DNA of 64,000 nucleotides. Source: Klenkia soli (GTDB lineage Bacteria > Actinomycetota > Actinomycetes > Mycobacteriales > Geodermatophilaceae). The notes below the pieces were generated by a model, which did not search any database, was not told the DNA's origin, and was given only the letters and a program-made list of their open reading frames with translations. Position 1 is the first letter of the stretch. Every line of letters begins with the position of its first letter. The position numbers and the translations under genes are program-made. Shown here piece by piece: positions 27,145 through 35,708 of this stretch. Location: the NCBI RefSeq assembly GCF_900103975.1, contig NZ_FNIR01000004.1:310001-374000 (forward strand), given 5' to 3'.

Positions 27145-28101
27145 ATGACCAGCCGGACCGCGCAGGCCCGTGCGGCGCTGCCGGCGGCGCTGGCCGAGCC
27201 GCTGGAGGCGTGGGTGGAGCACCTCGTCGCCGGCCGCGACCTGTCCGAGCACACCGTCCGGGCCTACACCGGGGACGTGGTGTCCCTCCTGGACCACCTG
27301 GTCCGGCTCGGCGGCACCCGCGTGGCCGACCTCGACCTGGCCGTCCTGCGCAGCTGGCTGGCGCTCGGGCGCACCCGTGGCGACGGCCGGTCCACCACCG
27401 CCCGCCGGGCGGCGTCGGCGCGGGGGTTCACCGCGCACCTGCGCCGCACGGGGCTGACCTCCGAGGACGTCGGCCTGCGGTTGGCCAGCCCGCGCGCGCA
27501 CCGCACGCTGCCCGACGTGCTCACCGCCGACCAGGCCCGGTCCGTCGCCGAGGTGCCGCGCACCCTCCCCGACGACGCGTCGACCGAGGCCGCCGCGGTG
27601 GCGCTGCGCGACGCCCTGGTCGTCGACCTGCTGTACGCCAGCGGCGTCCGGGTGGCCGAGCTGGTCGGCCTGGACCTCGACGACGTCGACCACGGTCGCC
27701 GGTTGCTCCGCGTGCTGGGCAAGGGGCGCAAGGAGCGCAGCGTGCCCTTCGGCGTGCCGGCCGAGGCGGCCCTGCGGCGGTGGCTGGACGCCGGCCGCCC
27801 CGTGCTGGCCCGCGCCGGCAGCGGCCCGGCCCTGCTGCTGGGCGTGCGCGGGGCGCGGATCGACCCCCGCGAGATCCGCCGGGTGGTGCACGCGGCCACC
27901 GCGGCGGTGCCCGGGGCGCCCGAGCTGGGCCCGCACGGGTTGCGGCACTCCGCCGCCACGCACGTGCTGGAGGGCGGCGCGGACCTGCGCTCGGTCCAGG
28001 AGCTGTTGGGTCACGCTAGCCTCGCGACGACGCAGATCTACACGCACGTGACGGTCGAGCGGCTCCGGGCGGTCCACGCGGCCGCCCATCCACGGGCCTG
28101 A
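27145..28101 (+). CDS. xerC: Tyrosine recombinase XerC
   Basis: 318 residues. An N-terminal SAM-like core-binding domain is followed by the catalytic domain. The active-site set is complete: Arg in [10 protein letters not shown], Lys in [17 protein letters not shown] (H-x-x-R), His in LLGHAS and the nucleophile Y299 in TTQIYTHV. XerC with XerD resolves chromosome dimers at dif. No transposon, phage or integron context is present, and the position (after dprA, before rpsB) is the conserved chromosomal one. ATG at 27145 fits the promoter just upstream better than the earlier in-frame GTG. Confidence 0.93.
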   Translation: MTSRTAQARAALPAALAEPLEAWVEHLVAGRDLSEHTVRAYTGDVVSLLDHLVRLGGTRVADLDLAVLRSWLALGRTRGDGRSTTARRAASARGFTAHLRRTGLTSEDVGLRLASPRAHRTLPDVLTADQARSVAEVPRTLPDDASTEAAAVALRDALVVDLLYASGVRVAELVGLDLDDVDHGRRLLRVLGKGRKERSVPFGVPAEAALRRWLDAGRPVLARAGSGPALLLGVRGARIDPREIRRVVHAATAAVPGAPELGPHGLRHSAATHVLEGGADLRSVQELLGHASLATTQIYTHVTVERLRAVHAAAHPRA

Positions 28102-28151
28102 GGAGGAGCACACGGTGACGGGGACGATCGGCACGGCAGGGGAGTGCTCGC

Positions 28152-28964
28152 GTGGCTGAGGCCCGGGTGGGAGGGGCCGACGTGGACGCCGACCAGGCGA
28201 AGACCGCCGCGGACGCGGCGGTGGCCGACCTGTGGGCCCGCTACGTCGACGACCGGGACGCCGGACTGCGTGACCGGCTGATCCTGCACTACGCCCCGCT
28301 GGTCAAGTACGTGGCCGGGCGGGTCGGCTCCGGCCTGCCCGCGCACGTCGAGCAGGCCGACCTGGTCTCCTACGGCACCTTCGGCCTGATCGACGCGATC
28401 AGCCGCTACGAGCCCTCTCGCGAGGTCAAGTTCGAGAGCTACGCGATGGCCCGCATCCGCGGCGCGATCATCGACGAGCTCCGCTCCACCGACTGGATCC
28501 CGCGCTCGGTCCGCATGAAGGCCCGTGAGTTCGAGCGCACGGTCGCGTCCTTGGAGACCACGCTCCAGCGCAGCCCCACCGACAGCGAGGTCGCCGACGC
28601 GATGGGCGTCGACGTCGAGGAGATCCGCAAGTTCCTCGGTCAGCTGTCGCTGGTCAACGTGGTCGCGCTCGACGAACTCCTGGGCGACGACGAGGGCGGT
28701 GCCCCGCGCCTGGTCGACACCCTCAAGGACACCTCCGCGCTGGACCCGCAGGCGATGGCCGAGCACGGCGAGGCCCGCCAGCTGCTGGCCCGCGCGGTCG
28801 AGCAGCTGCCCGACCGCGAGAAGGTCGTCGTCAGCCTCTACTACTTCGAGGGCCTGACCCTGGCCGAGATCGGCCGGGTGCTCGGGGTGACCGAGAGCCG
28901 CATCTGCCAGCTGCACACCAAGGCCGTGCTGCACCTGCGCACCAAGCTCGCCGACATCGCCTGA
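28152..28964 (+). CDS. whiG: RNA polymerase sigma factor, WhiG/FliA type (sigma-28 family)
   Basis: 270 residues with region 2 ([17 protein letters not shown], then [25 protein letters not shown]), region 3 and region 4 ([41 protein letters not shown]). In Streptomyces WhiG starts spore development; FliA-like homologues in motile actinobacteria drive flagellar genes. Which applies here cannot be decided from this window, which has no flagellar or whi genes. The location between xerC and rpsB matches Streptomyces. GTG at 28152 with AGGGGAG upstream. Mycobacteria lack this sigma factor. Confidence 0.93.
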   Translation: MAEARVGGADVDADQAKTAADAAVADLWARYVDDRDAGLRDRLILHYAPLVKYVAGRVGSGLPAHVEQADLVSYGTFGLIDAISRYEPSREVKFESYAMARIRGAIIDELRSTDWIPRSVRMKAREFERTVASLETTLQRSPTDSEVADAMGVDVEEIRKFLGQLSLVNVVALDELLGDDEGGAPRLVDTLKDTSALDPQAMAEHGEARQLLARAVEQLPDREKVVVSLYYFEGLTLAEIGRVLGVTESRICQLHTKAVLHLRTKLADIA

Positions 28965-28968
28965 CGCC

Positions 28969-29370
28969 GTGGTCCCGGCCGAGGCGGACGACGACGGGGT
29001 CACCGCCGCGGTCGAGGGCGAGCTCGCGCTGCTGGACCCGGCGGTCCGCTCCTCGCGCGCCAGGGTGGAGGAGTTGCTGCACCCGGGGTTCGTGGAGGTC
29101 GGCCGCTCCGGGCGCCGGTGGAGCCGGTCGGAGATGGTCGAGGCGCTCGCCCAGGACCTGTCCCTGGCCGGTGCCGAGGTCGTCGTCGACGAGGTGCGGG
29201 GCGAGTGCCTGGCCGGCGACGTCGTCCACCTGACCTACCGGAGCACGGTCGACGGGGCCACCGCCTTCCGCAGTTCCCTCTGGCGGCGCACGCCGGGGGG
29301 CTGGCAGCTGTGGTTCCACCAGGGGACCCCGCTCAGCTCCACGGCAGCAGGCGCACCCGCGGGGGAGTGA
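28969..29370 (+). CDS. NTF2-like / DUF4440 family small protein
   Basis: 133 residues. The pattern ELALLDPAVRSSRARVEELLHPGFVEVGRSGRRWSR, then VHLTYRS and a C-terminal [12 protein letters not shown], fits DUF4440 of the NTF2-like (cone) fold, a small ligand-binding or enzymatic fold. Function unknown. GTG start 4 bp after the sigma factor, so probably co-transcribed. Its last 38 bp overlap the convergent M23 peptidase gene. Confidence 0.8.
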   Translation: MVPAEADDDGVTAAVEGELALLDPAVRSSRARVEELLHPGFVEVGRSGRRWSRSEMVEALAQDLSLAGAEVVVDEVRGECLAGDVVHLTYRSTVDGATAFRSSLWRRTPGGWQLWFHQGTPLSSTAAGAPAGE

Positions 29371-29839
29371 GCAGGGTCAGCGGGTCGAGGTAGGTCTCCC
29401 CGACCCGGGCGCCCCAGTGCAGGCAGGCGTCGGCCGGGCAGCCCCCGTGCCCGGCGAGCAGCACCCCGACCGGCGTGCCCCGCGCCACCGCCTGCCCCGC
29501 CGCGACCGCGGACTGCACGGGCTCGTAGGTCGTCCGCACGCCGTCGGGGTGGTCGACGCTCACCACCGGCCGGCCGGCGACCAGGCCGGCGAAGGCCACC
29601 ACACCGGTGCCGGCGGCGAGCACGGGTGCTCCGGCCGACCCGGCCAGGTCGACGCCCCGGTGCCCCGGGCCGTAGACGGTGTCCGGCGGGTCGAACGCGC
29701 GGGTCACCGGCGGCGTACCCGTCAGCGGCCAGTCGTACAGCCCGACGGGGGCGGCCGGCGTGGCGACGGCCGGAGGAGCGGCGCCGGTGAGCGCAGCACC
29801 GGTGAGCACGGCCAGCAGAAACAAGCGCAGCACGGTCAT
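29333..29839 (-). CDS. Secreted M23-family peptidoglycan endopeptidase
   Basis: 168 residues. A signal peptide (hydrophobic 4-22, probable cleavage after AVA at about 26) precedes a compact M23/LytM domain with GHRGVDLAG (HxxxD) and the C-terminal CLHWGAR. The active-site zinc ligands appear complete, so it is probably active on peptidoglycan cross-links outside the membrane. It is short, with almost no linker or cell-wall anchor. M23 peptidases upstream of rpsB are also found in Streptomyces. It overlaps the NTF2-like gene end by 38 bp and is divergent from rpsB. Confidence 0.9.
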   Translation of the reverse strand: MTVLRLFLLAVLTGAALTGAAPPAVATPAAPVGLYDWPLTGTPPVTRAFDPPDTVYGPGHRGVDLAGSAGAPVLAAGTGVVAFAGLVAGRPVVSVDHPDGVRTTYEPVQSAVAAGQAVARGTPVGVLLAGHGGCPADACLHWGARVGETYLDPLTLLTPPRVRLLPWS

Positions 29840-30165
29840 CCCCGCACCCTGCCGCCGGCCCGGCCCCGACGGTGGCCACCGGGGCGATCTGTGGACGGAG
29901 GCCGGGTTGTGGAGGACCGCGGTCGGCCGGTCCCGACGGGCGCGTATGCTCGTGCCCGCGACCGGTCTCGCGACCGGTCGACTTCGCGCGTCCTCCTCCC
30001 ACCGCCACGCGGTGGGGCGGATGCCACCTCGGTCCCGCTCCGGCGGGGGAGTGGCCCGTTCAGGACGCCAGGGCGGTGCACCACCCGGTGCCCGCGACAA
30101 CCGAGACAGCGTGGTGGACCGGCCTCGGCCGGGTGCCGCGCGTGCACACAGAGAGGCGGCGCCAC
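29840..30165 (+). promoter_or_regulatory. 326-bp rpsB upstream region with candidate promoter and structured leader
   Basis: No gene is supported here. A TATGCT at 29945-29950 is a good -10 and would give a leader of roughly 210 nt. Just downstream, CGCGACCGGTC is repeated at 29957-29967 and 29969-29979, each copy holding the palindrome GACCGGTC. Further hairpins are CCCACCGC/GCGGTGGG (29998-30005 with 30009-30016, CAC loop) and CCGGCC/GGCCGG (30119-30124 with 30127-30132). A long structured leader before rpsB would allow autoregulation by S2, as known in other bacteria. The shared gap also contains the M23 gene promoter on the other strand. Confidence 0.5.
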
Positions 30166-31080
30166 GTGGCAGTCGTCAGCATGAAGAACCTGCTCGACAG
30201 CGGGGTCCACTTCGGGCACCAGACCCGTCGCTGGAACCCGAAGATGAAGCGCTTCATCTTCACCGAGCGCAACGGCATCTACATCATCGACATCCAGCAG
30301 ACGCTGGGCTACATCGACCAGGCCTACGAGTTCGTGAAGCAGACCGTCGCCCACGGCGGTTCGATCATGTTCATCGGGACCAAGCGCCAGGCGCAGGAGG
30401 TCATCGCCGAGCAGGCGACCCGTGTCGGCATGCCCTACGTGAACCAGCGCTGGCTGGGCGGCATGCTCACCAACTTCCAGACCGTCTACAAGCGGCTGGA
30501 GCGCCTCAAGGAGCTCGAGGACCTCGAGCAGACCGGTTCGCTGGTCAGCCTGTCCAAGAAGGAGCAGCTGGTCCTCTCCCGCGAGAAGGCCAAGCTGGAG
30601 CGCTCCCTCGGCGGTATCCGCGACATGAAGAAGGTCCCCAGCGCCGTCTGGGTCGTGGACACCAAGAAGGAGCACATCGCCGTCGGCGAGGCCCGCAAGC
30701 TGGGCATCCCCGTCGTCGCGATCCTGGACACCAACTGCGACCCCGACGAGGTCGACTACAAGATCCCGGGCAACGACGACGCCATCCGCAGCGCCGCCCT
30801 GCTGACCCGGGTCATCGCCGACGCCGTCGCCGAGGGCCTCATGGCCCGCTCGGCCGCGCAGGCCAACGCCGGTCGCGGTGAGGACGGCGCTGCGCCGGCC
30901 GCCGCCGACGCCGAGCCGCTGGCCGACTGGGAGAAGGAGCTGCTGACCGGTGGTCAGGGCGCCGACGCCGCCGCGCCGGCCGACAGCTCGGTCCCGGCCG
31001 AGGCCCCCGCTGCCGAGGCTCCCGCTGCCGAGGCCCCTGCCGCCGAGGCCCCCGCGGAGACCAGCACCACCCAGGCGTGA
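30166..31080 (+). CDS. rpsB: 30S ribosomal protein S2
   Basis: 304 residues. Canonical S2 to about residue 235 ([19 protein letters not shown], then [11 protein letters not shown], and [15 protein letters not shown]). A disordered Ala/Pro/Glu tail follows, including four near-identical 15-bp repeats (30997-31056). GTG at 30166 with GAGAGG at 30151-30156. First gene of rpsB-tsf-pyrH-frr. Confidence 0.98.
   Translation: MAVVSMKNLLDSGVHFGHQTRRWNPKMKRFIFTERNGIYIIDIQQTLGYIDQAYEFVKQTVAHGGSIMFIGTKRQAQEVIAEQATRVGMPYVNQRWLGGMLTNFQTVYKRLERLKELEDLEQTGSLVSLSKKEQLVLSREKAKLERSLGGIRDMKKVPSAVWVVDTKKEHIAVGEARKLGIPVVAILDTNCDPDEVDYKIPGNDDAIRSAALLTRVIADAVAEGLMARSAAQANAGRGEDGAAPAAADAEPLADWEKELLTGGQGADAAAPADSSVPAEAPAAEAPAAEAPAAEAPAETSTTQA
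30997..31056 (+). repeat. Four 15-bp tandem repeats in the rpsB 3' end
   Basis: Four in-frame copies of a GCCGAGGCCCCCGCT-like unit, differing at one to three positions each, encode repeated AEAPA in the disordered C-terminal tail of S2. Copy number probably varies between strains. Confidence 0.85.
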
Positions 31081-31085
31081 CCCGA

Positions 31086-31126
31086 CGGCGCCGCCGTCCG
31101 TCCCCCGGGGTCGGACGGCGGCGCCG
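31086..31126 (+). terminator. Strong hairpin between rpsB and tsf
   Basis: A perfect 15-bp stem, 31086-31100 with 31112-31126, around an 11-nt loop, five bases after the rpsB stop. It should reduce read-through into tsf, giving less EF-Ts than S2, or mark the end of an rpsB-only transcript. Confidence 0.8.
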
Positions 31127-31164
31127 CGGCGTGTCCCCACCATTCCCAGAGAAGAGGAACTGAC

Positions 31165-31980
31165 ATGGCTGCTGTCACAGCGACCGACGTCAAGCGTCTG
31201 CGCGACGCCACCGGCGCCGGCATGATGGACTGCAAGAAGGCCCTGACCGAGTCCGACGGCGACTACGACAAGGCCATCGAGATCCTGCGCGTCAAGGGCG
31301 CCAAGGACGTCGGCAAGCGCCTGGAGCGCTCCACGACCAACGGCCTGGTCGTCAGCCGCGACCGCGCGCTGCTCGAGCTCGACTGCGAGACCGACTTCGT
31401 CGCGAAGAACAAGGACTTCTCGGCCCTGGCCGAGCGGCTCATGGACATCGCGCTGGAGACCAAGCCGGCCGACGCCGCCGCGCTGCTGGCCACCGAGGTC
31501 GACGGCCAGACCGTCGAGAAGCTGGTCGAGGGCGAGTCCGCCCGCATCGGCGAGAAGCTGGTGCTGTCCCGGTTCACGTCCTTCGACGGCCCGACCGCGA
31601 CCTACCTGCACAAGCGGTCCACCGACCTGCCCCCGGCCATCGGTGTCGCGGTGCAGTACTCGGCCGGTTCCGAGGACGCCGCTCGGTCGCTGGCGATGCA
31701 CATCGCCGCCGCCCGTCCGCGCTTCCTCACCCGGGACGAGGTGCCGGCCGAGACCATCGAGACCGAGCGCCGCGTCGCCGAGCAGACCGCGAAGGAGGAG
31801 GGCAAGCCCGAGCAGGCGATCACCAAGATCGTCGAGGGTCGGGTCAACTCCTACTTCAAGGACTTCGTGCTCCTCGAGCAGCCCTCGATCACCGAGCCCA
31901 AGCGCACGGTGAAGCAGGTCATCGACGAGGCCGGCCTGACCGTCGACCGCTTCGCCCGCTTCGAGGTCGGTCAGTCCTGA
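31165..31980 (+). CDS. tsf: Translation elongation factor Ts
   Basis: 271 residues. The N-terminal motif [19 protein letters not shown] is diagnostic, with the core and dimerisation domains following (CETDFVAKN near residue 75). EF-Ts regenerates EF-Tu-GTP. ATG at 31165 with AGAGGAA upstream. A terminator follows. Confidence 0.98.
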   Translation: MAAVTATDVKRLRDATGAGMMDCKKALTESDGDYDKAIEILRVKGAKDVGKRLERSTTNGLVVSRDRALLELDCETDFVAKNKDFSALAERLMDIALETKPADAAALLATEVDGQTVEKLVEGESARIGEKLVLSRFTSFDGPTATYLHKRSTDLPPAIGVAVQYSAGSEDAARSLAMHIAAARPRFLTRDEVPAETIETERRVAEQTAKEEGKPEQAITKIVEGRVNSYFKDFVLLEQPSITEPKRTVKQVIDEAGLTVDRFARFEVGQS

Positions 31981-31986
31981 CACGCA

Positions 31987-32024
31987 CTCCGGCCCCGTCT
32001 CTCCACGGAGGGACGGGGCCGGAG
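31987..32024 (+). terminator. Intrinsic terminator after tsf
   Basis: CTCCGGCCCCGTC (31987-31999) pairs with its exact complement at 32012-32024, and CTCC/GGAG inside the 12-nt loop adds further pairs. It lies 6 bp after the tsf stop and is followed by GTCTGTCC. Confidence 0.85.
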
Positions 32025-32045
32025 GTCTGTCCGGCCCCGGTCGGG

Positions 32046-32051
32046 CAGTAT
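32046..32051 (+). promoter_or_regulatory. Candidate -10 for pyrH-frr-cdsA
   Basis: CAGTAT, about 30 bp before the pyrH GTG and after the tsf terminator. The -35 is not clear. A Shine-Dalgarno GAGAGGA lies between, so this transcript would be leadered. Confidence 0.35.
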
Positions 32052-32080
32052 CACCGGAAGACCACCCCGAGAGGACCCTC

Positions 32081-32854
32081 GTGACCCAGACCCCCGCACT
32101 GCCGCTCTCGGCCCCCACCGCCTTCAAGGCCGCCGGGCCCGGTGGCTACGACCGGGTGCTGCTCAAGCTCTCCGGCGAGGCCTTCGGCGGCGGTGGCGTC
32201 GGGGTCGACCCGGCCATCATCCGCGACATCGCCGAGCAGCTGGGCACCGTGGTGGGTTCCGGCACCCAGGTCGCGATCGTCGTCGGCGGCGGCAACTTCT
32301 TCCGCGGCGCCGAGCTCTCCCAGGCCGGCATGGACCGCGGCCACGCCGACTACATGGGCATGCTGGGCACGGTCATGAACTGCCTGGCCCTGCAGGACTT
32401 CTGCGAGAAGGCCGGCATCGAGACCCGGGTGCAGACCGCCATCACGATGGGCCAGGTCGCCGAGCCCTACATCCCGCGCAAGGCGATGCGGCACCTCGAG
32501 AAGGGCCGGGTCGTCATCTTCGGCGCCGGCGCCGGCATGCCCTACTTCTCCACCGACACCGTCGCCGCCCAGCGCGCCCTGGAGATCGAGTGCCAGGTGC
32601 TGCTGATGGCCAAGAACGGGGTGGACGGCGTGTACGACGCCGACCCCCGCACGACCCCCTCGGCGACCATGTACACCGACCTGGACTACGCCACGGTGCT
32701 CACCGACGAGCTCGCCGTGGCCGACGCGACCGCCATCAGCCTCTGCATGGACAACCGCATGCCGATCGTGGTGTTCAACCTGCTCCGCGACGGCAACATC
32801 GCCCGCGCCGTCGCAGGTGAGAGGATCGGCACGCTGATCAGCCGGTCCGCCTGA
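32081..32854 (+). CDS. pyrH: UMP kinase
   Basis: 257 residues of the amino-acid-kinase fold. [14 protein letters not shown] at the N-terminus, [11 protein letters not shown], and the nucleotide-binding segment [21 protein letters not shown] are visible. It phosphorylates UMP to UDP. An N-terminal extension of about 20 residues precedes the fold, as in other actinobacteria. GTG at 32081 with GAGAGGA upstream. Followed by frr after 58 bp. Confidence 0.97.
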   Translation: MTQTPALPLSAPTAFKAAGPGGYDRVLLKLSGEAFGGGGVGVDPAIIRDIAEQLGTVVGSGTQVAIVVGGGNFFRGAELSQAGMDRGHADYMGMLGTVMNCLALQDFCEKAGIETRVQTAITMGQVAEPYIPRKAMRHLEKGRVVIFGAGAGMPYFSTDTVAAQRALEIECQVLLMAKNGVDGVYDADPRTTPSATMYTDLDYATVLTDELAVADATAISLCMDNRMPIVVFNLLRDGNIARAVAGERIGTLISRSA

Positions 32855-32912
32855 GGCCCAGCCAGCACGACCAGACCACACCGGCCGCACCGGCCGCAGG
32901 AGGAGAACCACA

Positions 32913-33470
32913 GTGATCGACGACACCCTGCTCGACGCCGAGGACCGGATGGACAAGGCCCTGTCCGTCGCCCGCGAGGACCTCGGCTCGGTGCGCACCG
33001 GTCGCGCGGCCCCGTCCATGTTCAACCGCATCGTGGTCGAGTACTACGGGGCGATGACCCCGGTGCCGCAGATGGCCTCCATCACCGTCCCCGAGGCGCG
33101 CATGGCCGTCATCAAGCCCTACGACGCCGGCCAGCTCACCGCGATCGAGAAGGCCATCCGCAACTCCGACCTCGGGGTCAACCCGACCAACGACGGCCAG
33201 CTGATCCGGGTGAACTTCCCGCAGCTGACCGAGGAGCGGCGCCGCGACCTGGTGAAGCAGGCCCGCAGCAAGGGCGAGGACGCCAAGATCGCGATCCGCA
33301 ACGTCCGGCGCCGCGCCAAGGAGGAGCTGGACCGCATCAACAAGGACGGCGAGGCCGGCGAGGACGAGGTGCGCCGCGCCGAGAAGGAGCTCGACGACCT
33401 CACCGCGCAGCACATCACCGGCATCGACGACGCGATGAAGAACAAGGAGGCCGAGCTGCTCGAGGTCTGA
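32913..33470 (+). CDS. frr: Ribosome recycling factor
   Basis: 185 residues, standard length. It has the family's ARTGRA-like start ([21 protein letters not shown]) and the C-terminal [23 protein letters not shown]. It splits post-termination ribosomes with EF-G. GTG at 32913 with AGGAGG upstream. 22 bp precede cdsA. Confidence 0.98.
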   Translation: MIDDTLLDAEDRMDKALSVAREDLGSVRTGRAAPSMFNRIVVEYYGAMTPVPQMASITVPEARMAVIKPYDAGQLTAIEKAIRNSDLGVNPTNDGQLIRVNFPQLTEERRRDLVKQARSKGEDAKIAIRNVRRRAKEELDRINKDGEAGEDEVRRAEKELDDLTAQHITGIDDAMKNKEAELLEV

Positions 33471-33492
33471 CCCGACCCGCAGCCCGCCGACC

Positions 33493-34587
33493 ATGGCCTC
33501 GTCCGCCCCCTCCTCCCCGCAGCCCGGTCCCGACGGACCGGGTCGCGGGCGTGCCCGGCTGGCCGAGCCGAGCACCGAGGCGCTGCCGCTGCCGGCCCGG
33601 CCCGGCCTCGCGCCGCCCCCCGCGCAGCGGCGTCCCGAGGTCCCGCCGCCGGCGACCCCGGTCGAGGCCGTCGACGACGCCCCGCTGACCGCGCTGCCCG
33701 ACGCGCTGGGCGCCGAGGTCACCGGGGCCGAACCCGCCGACACCCCCACCGGGGCGCCGCGCACGAGCCGGGCGGGGCGCAACCTGGGTGCGGCCATCGG
33801 GGTCGGCGCCGGCATGGGCGCGGTGGTGATCGCCTCGCTGTTCCTCTACCGGCCCTCGTTCCTGCTCGTGGTCGCGCTGGCCGTCGTGGTGAGCGTGACC
33901 GAGCTGGTGCGGGCCCTGGACCGCGGCGGATACCGACCGCCGCTGGCCCCCGTGCTGGTCGGCGGTCTGCTGATGATCGGGCTGGCCTGGACCCGGGGCT
34001 CCGCGGGCCTGGTCGTGGCCTTCCTGCTCACCGTGCTGGCCGTCCTGCTCTGGCGGCTGGGCGACGGCCCGGTGGGCTACCTGCGCGATGCCTCCGCCGC
34101 CGTCCTCGTCGCGTTGTACGTCCCGCTGCTGGCCGGCTTCGCCGTCCTGCTGCTCAGCGCCGACGACGGCACGGCGCGCGTCCTGCTGTTCATCGCGACC
34201 GTGGTGTGCAGCGACGTCGGCGGGTTCGCCGCCGGTGTGCTGCTGGGCAAGAAGCTCTTCGGCGACAGGCCGATGGCCGGGTCCATCAGCCCGAAGAAGT
34301 CCTGGGAGGGCTTCTTCGGGTCCGTGCTGGCCTGCGTGCTCATCGGCACGCTGGTCATCACCCTGACCTTCCACGGCCCGTGGTGGGGCGGCATCGCCTT
34401 CGGCGTGGCGATGGCGGCCACCGCCACGCTGGGCGACCTGGCCGAGTCGTTGATCAAGCGCGACCTGGGCATCAAGGACATGGGCGCCCTGCTCCCGGGC
34501 CACGGCGGCCTGATGGACCGCATGGACTCCCTGCTGCCCTCGGCGGTCGTCGCCTACCTGCTGCTGCAGGCCATCGTCCCGGCCTAG
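33493..34587 (+). CDS. cdsA: Phosphatidate cytidylyltransferase
   Basis: 364 residues. The first 95 are a Pro/Ala-rich cytoplasmic extension; the rest is a multi-pass membrane domain. The CDP-alcohol signature near the end (GDLAESLIKRDLGIKDMGALLPGHGGLMDRMDSLL) and SPKKSWEGFFGS are diagnostic. It makes CDP-diacylglycerol from phosphatidate and CTP, feeding all phospholipid synthesis. The stop shares CTAG with the stop of the convergent DUF952 gene. Confidence 0.96.
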   Translation: MASSAPSSPQPGPDGPGRGRARLAEPSTEALPLPARPGLAPPPAQRRPEVPPPATPVEAVDDAPLTALPDALGAEVTGAEPADTPTGAPRTSRAGRNLGAAIGVGAGMGAVVIASLFLYRPSFLLVVALAVVVSVTELVRALDRGGYRPPLAPVLVGGLLMIGLAWTRGSAGLVVAFLLTVLAVLLWRLGDGPVGYLRDASAAVLVALYVPLLAGFAVLLLSADDGTARVLLFIATVVCSDVGGFAAGVLLGKKLFGDRPMAGSISPKKSWEGFFGSVLACVLIGTLVITLTFHGPWWGGIAFGVAMAATATLGDLAESLIKRDLGIKDMGALLPGHGGLMDRMDSLLPSAVVAYLLLQAIVPA

Positions 34588-34916
34588 AGGTCGGGCAGGT
34601 CCGCGGCCGTCCGGGGTTCCGGCCACGGCACGGCTGCGGTGATGGCGGTGGCCGGCAGGCGTCCGTACAGGTGCGGGAAGCGCATCGACGCGGGATCGCC
34701 GGGCACGCCGGGCTCGTAGCGCACGGGGTCGACCAGGCGGGCCTCGTCCACGACCAGCAGCAGGACGTCGTCCCGGCCGGCGAACAGCCGCTGCGCGGGG
34801 AGGTGGACCTGCGCGGGGGTGGACAGGTGCACGAACCCCACCGCGGGGAGCGGGTCGACACCGCCCTCGGCGCGGGCGCGGGACCAGTCGGCGACGGTGC
34901 ACAGGTGCAGCAGCAC
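34584..34916 (-). CDS. DUF952 family protein
   Basis: 110 residues. GFVHLSTPAQVHLPAQRLFAG, LLLVVDEARL and RFPHLYGRLPATAI match DUF952, a small domain seen alone or fused to other enzymes. Function unknown. GTG at 34916; no Shine-Dalgarno, but a -10-like TAGGTT six bases upstream. Convergent with cdsA (4-bp overlap) and divergent from the SPOUT methyltransferase gene with only 23 bp between. Confidence 0.88.
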   Translation of the reverse strand: MLLHLCTVADWSRARAEGGVDPLPAVGFVHLSTPAQVHLPAQRLFAGRDDVLLLVVDEARLVDPVRYEPGVPGDPASMRFPHLYGRLPATAITAAVPWPEPRTAADLPDL

Positions 34917-34939
34917 GGGGCCAACCTAGGCTGCCCCGG
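34917..34939. promoter_or_regulatory. Overlapping divergent leaderless promoters sharing CCTAGG
   Basis: The 23-bp gap holds AACCTAGGCT. On the plus strand TAGGCT (34927-34932) lies seven bases before the ATG at 34940. On the minus strand TAGGTT (34923-34928) lies six bases before the GTG at 34916. The two -10 elements overlap by two base pairs, so simultaneous open complexes are unlikely. Confidence 0.6.
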
Positions 34940-35605
34940 ATGGACGACCAGCCCGACCCCGCCGACCAGCCCGGCCCCACCGAGTGGCCGACGTCGGTCG
35001 GGGTGGGGCCCTGGGTGGGGCCGTGGCCGGTCGACCCGCACTACGACCGGCAGCTGCTGGCCGAGGGCGACCGGCGCAACGTGGTCGACCGCTACCGCTA
35101 CTGGACCCTCGAGGCCGTCGTGGCCGACCTGGACCGGCGCCGGCACCCCTTCCACGTGGCCATCGAGAACTTCGGCCACGACCTGAACATCGGCACGGTC
35201 GTGCGCACCGCCAACGCGTTCCTCGCCGCCGAGGTGCACGTGGTCGGACGGCGGCGGTGGAACCGGCGGGGGGCGATGGTCACCGACCGGTACCAGCACC
35301 TGCGCCACCACGCCGACGTGGCCGGTCTGCTGGCCCACGCCCGCACCGCGGGTCTGGTGGTGGTCGCGGTGGACAACGGTCCCGGTGCGGTGCCGCTGGA
35401 GACCGTGGACCTGCCGCGGGCCTGCGTGCTGCTGTTCGGCGAGGAGGGGCCCGGGCTGACCGCCGAGGCCCGCGCCGGGGCCGACCTCACGGTGTCGATC
35501 TCGCAGTTCGGCTCGACCCGGTCGCTGAACGCGGGCGTCGCGGCCGGCATAGCGATGCACGGGTGGATCCGGCAGCACACCAGCCCCACCAGTCACCCGG
35601 CGTAG
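34940..35605 (+). CDS. TrmH/SpoU-family (SPOUT) RNA 2'-O-methyltransferase
   Basis: 221 residues. The three SpoU motifs are clear: NFGHDLNIGTVVRTANAF (motif 1), LFGEEGPGL (motif 2), and ISQFGSTRSLNAGVAAGIAM (motif 3). About 70 N-terminal residues precede the knot domain. It transfers methyl from SAM to ribose 2'-OH of rRNA or tRNA; the target is not predictable. ATG at 34940 has no Shine-Dalgarno. Confidence 0.92.
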   Translation: MDDQPDPADQPGPTEWPTSVGVGPWVGPWPVDPHYDRQLLAEGDRRNVVDRYRYWTLEAVVADLDRRRHPFHVAIENFGHDLNIGTVVRTANAFLAAEVHVVGRRRWNRRGAMVTDRYQHLRHHADVAGLLAHARTAGLVVVAVDNGPGAVPLETVDLPRACVLLFGEEGPGLTAEARAGADLTVSISQFGSTRSLNAGVAAGIAMHGWIRQHTSPTSHPA

Positions 35606-35708
35606 CTGTCGAGAAGCTGTGGGTGGTCGCGCCTCCCGTGCCGGCCGGCCCGGGCCCGGCAGCATGGCCCCGGCCCGGCACCCGCCCGCGGCCGGAGGGA
35701 GGACGCCC

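Noticed and set aside
27145-28101. XerC-like recombinase as an integrase of a mobile element
   Set aside because: The neighbourhood (dprA, sigma factor, rpsB) is the conserved chromosomal one, with no attachment repeats, transposase or phage genes.
30997-31056. Repeat at the rpsB 3' end as a CRISPR-like or regulatory array
   Set aside because: The units are directly adjacent with no spacers, and in frame, encoding a repetitive protein tail.
35639-35661. Possible hairpin after the SPOUT methyltransferase
   Set aside because: CCGG-rich repeats allow several alternative weak stems, but none is clearly better than chance for such GC-rich DNA.
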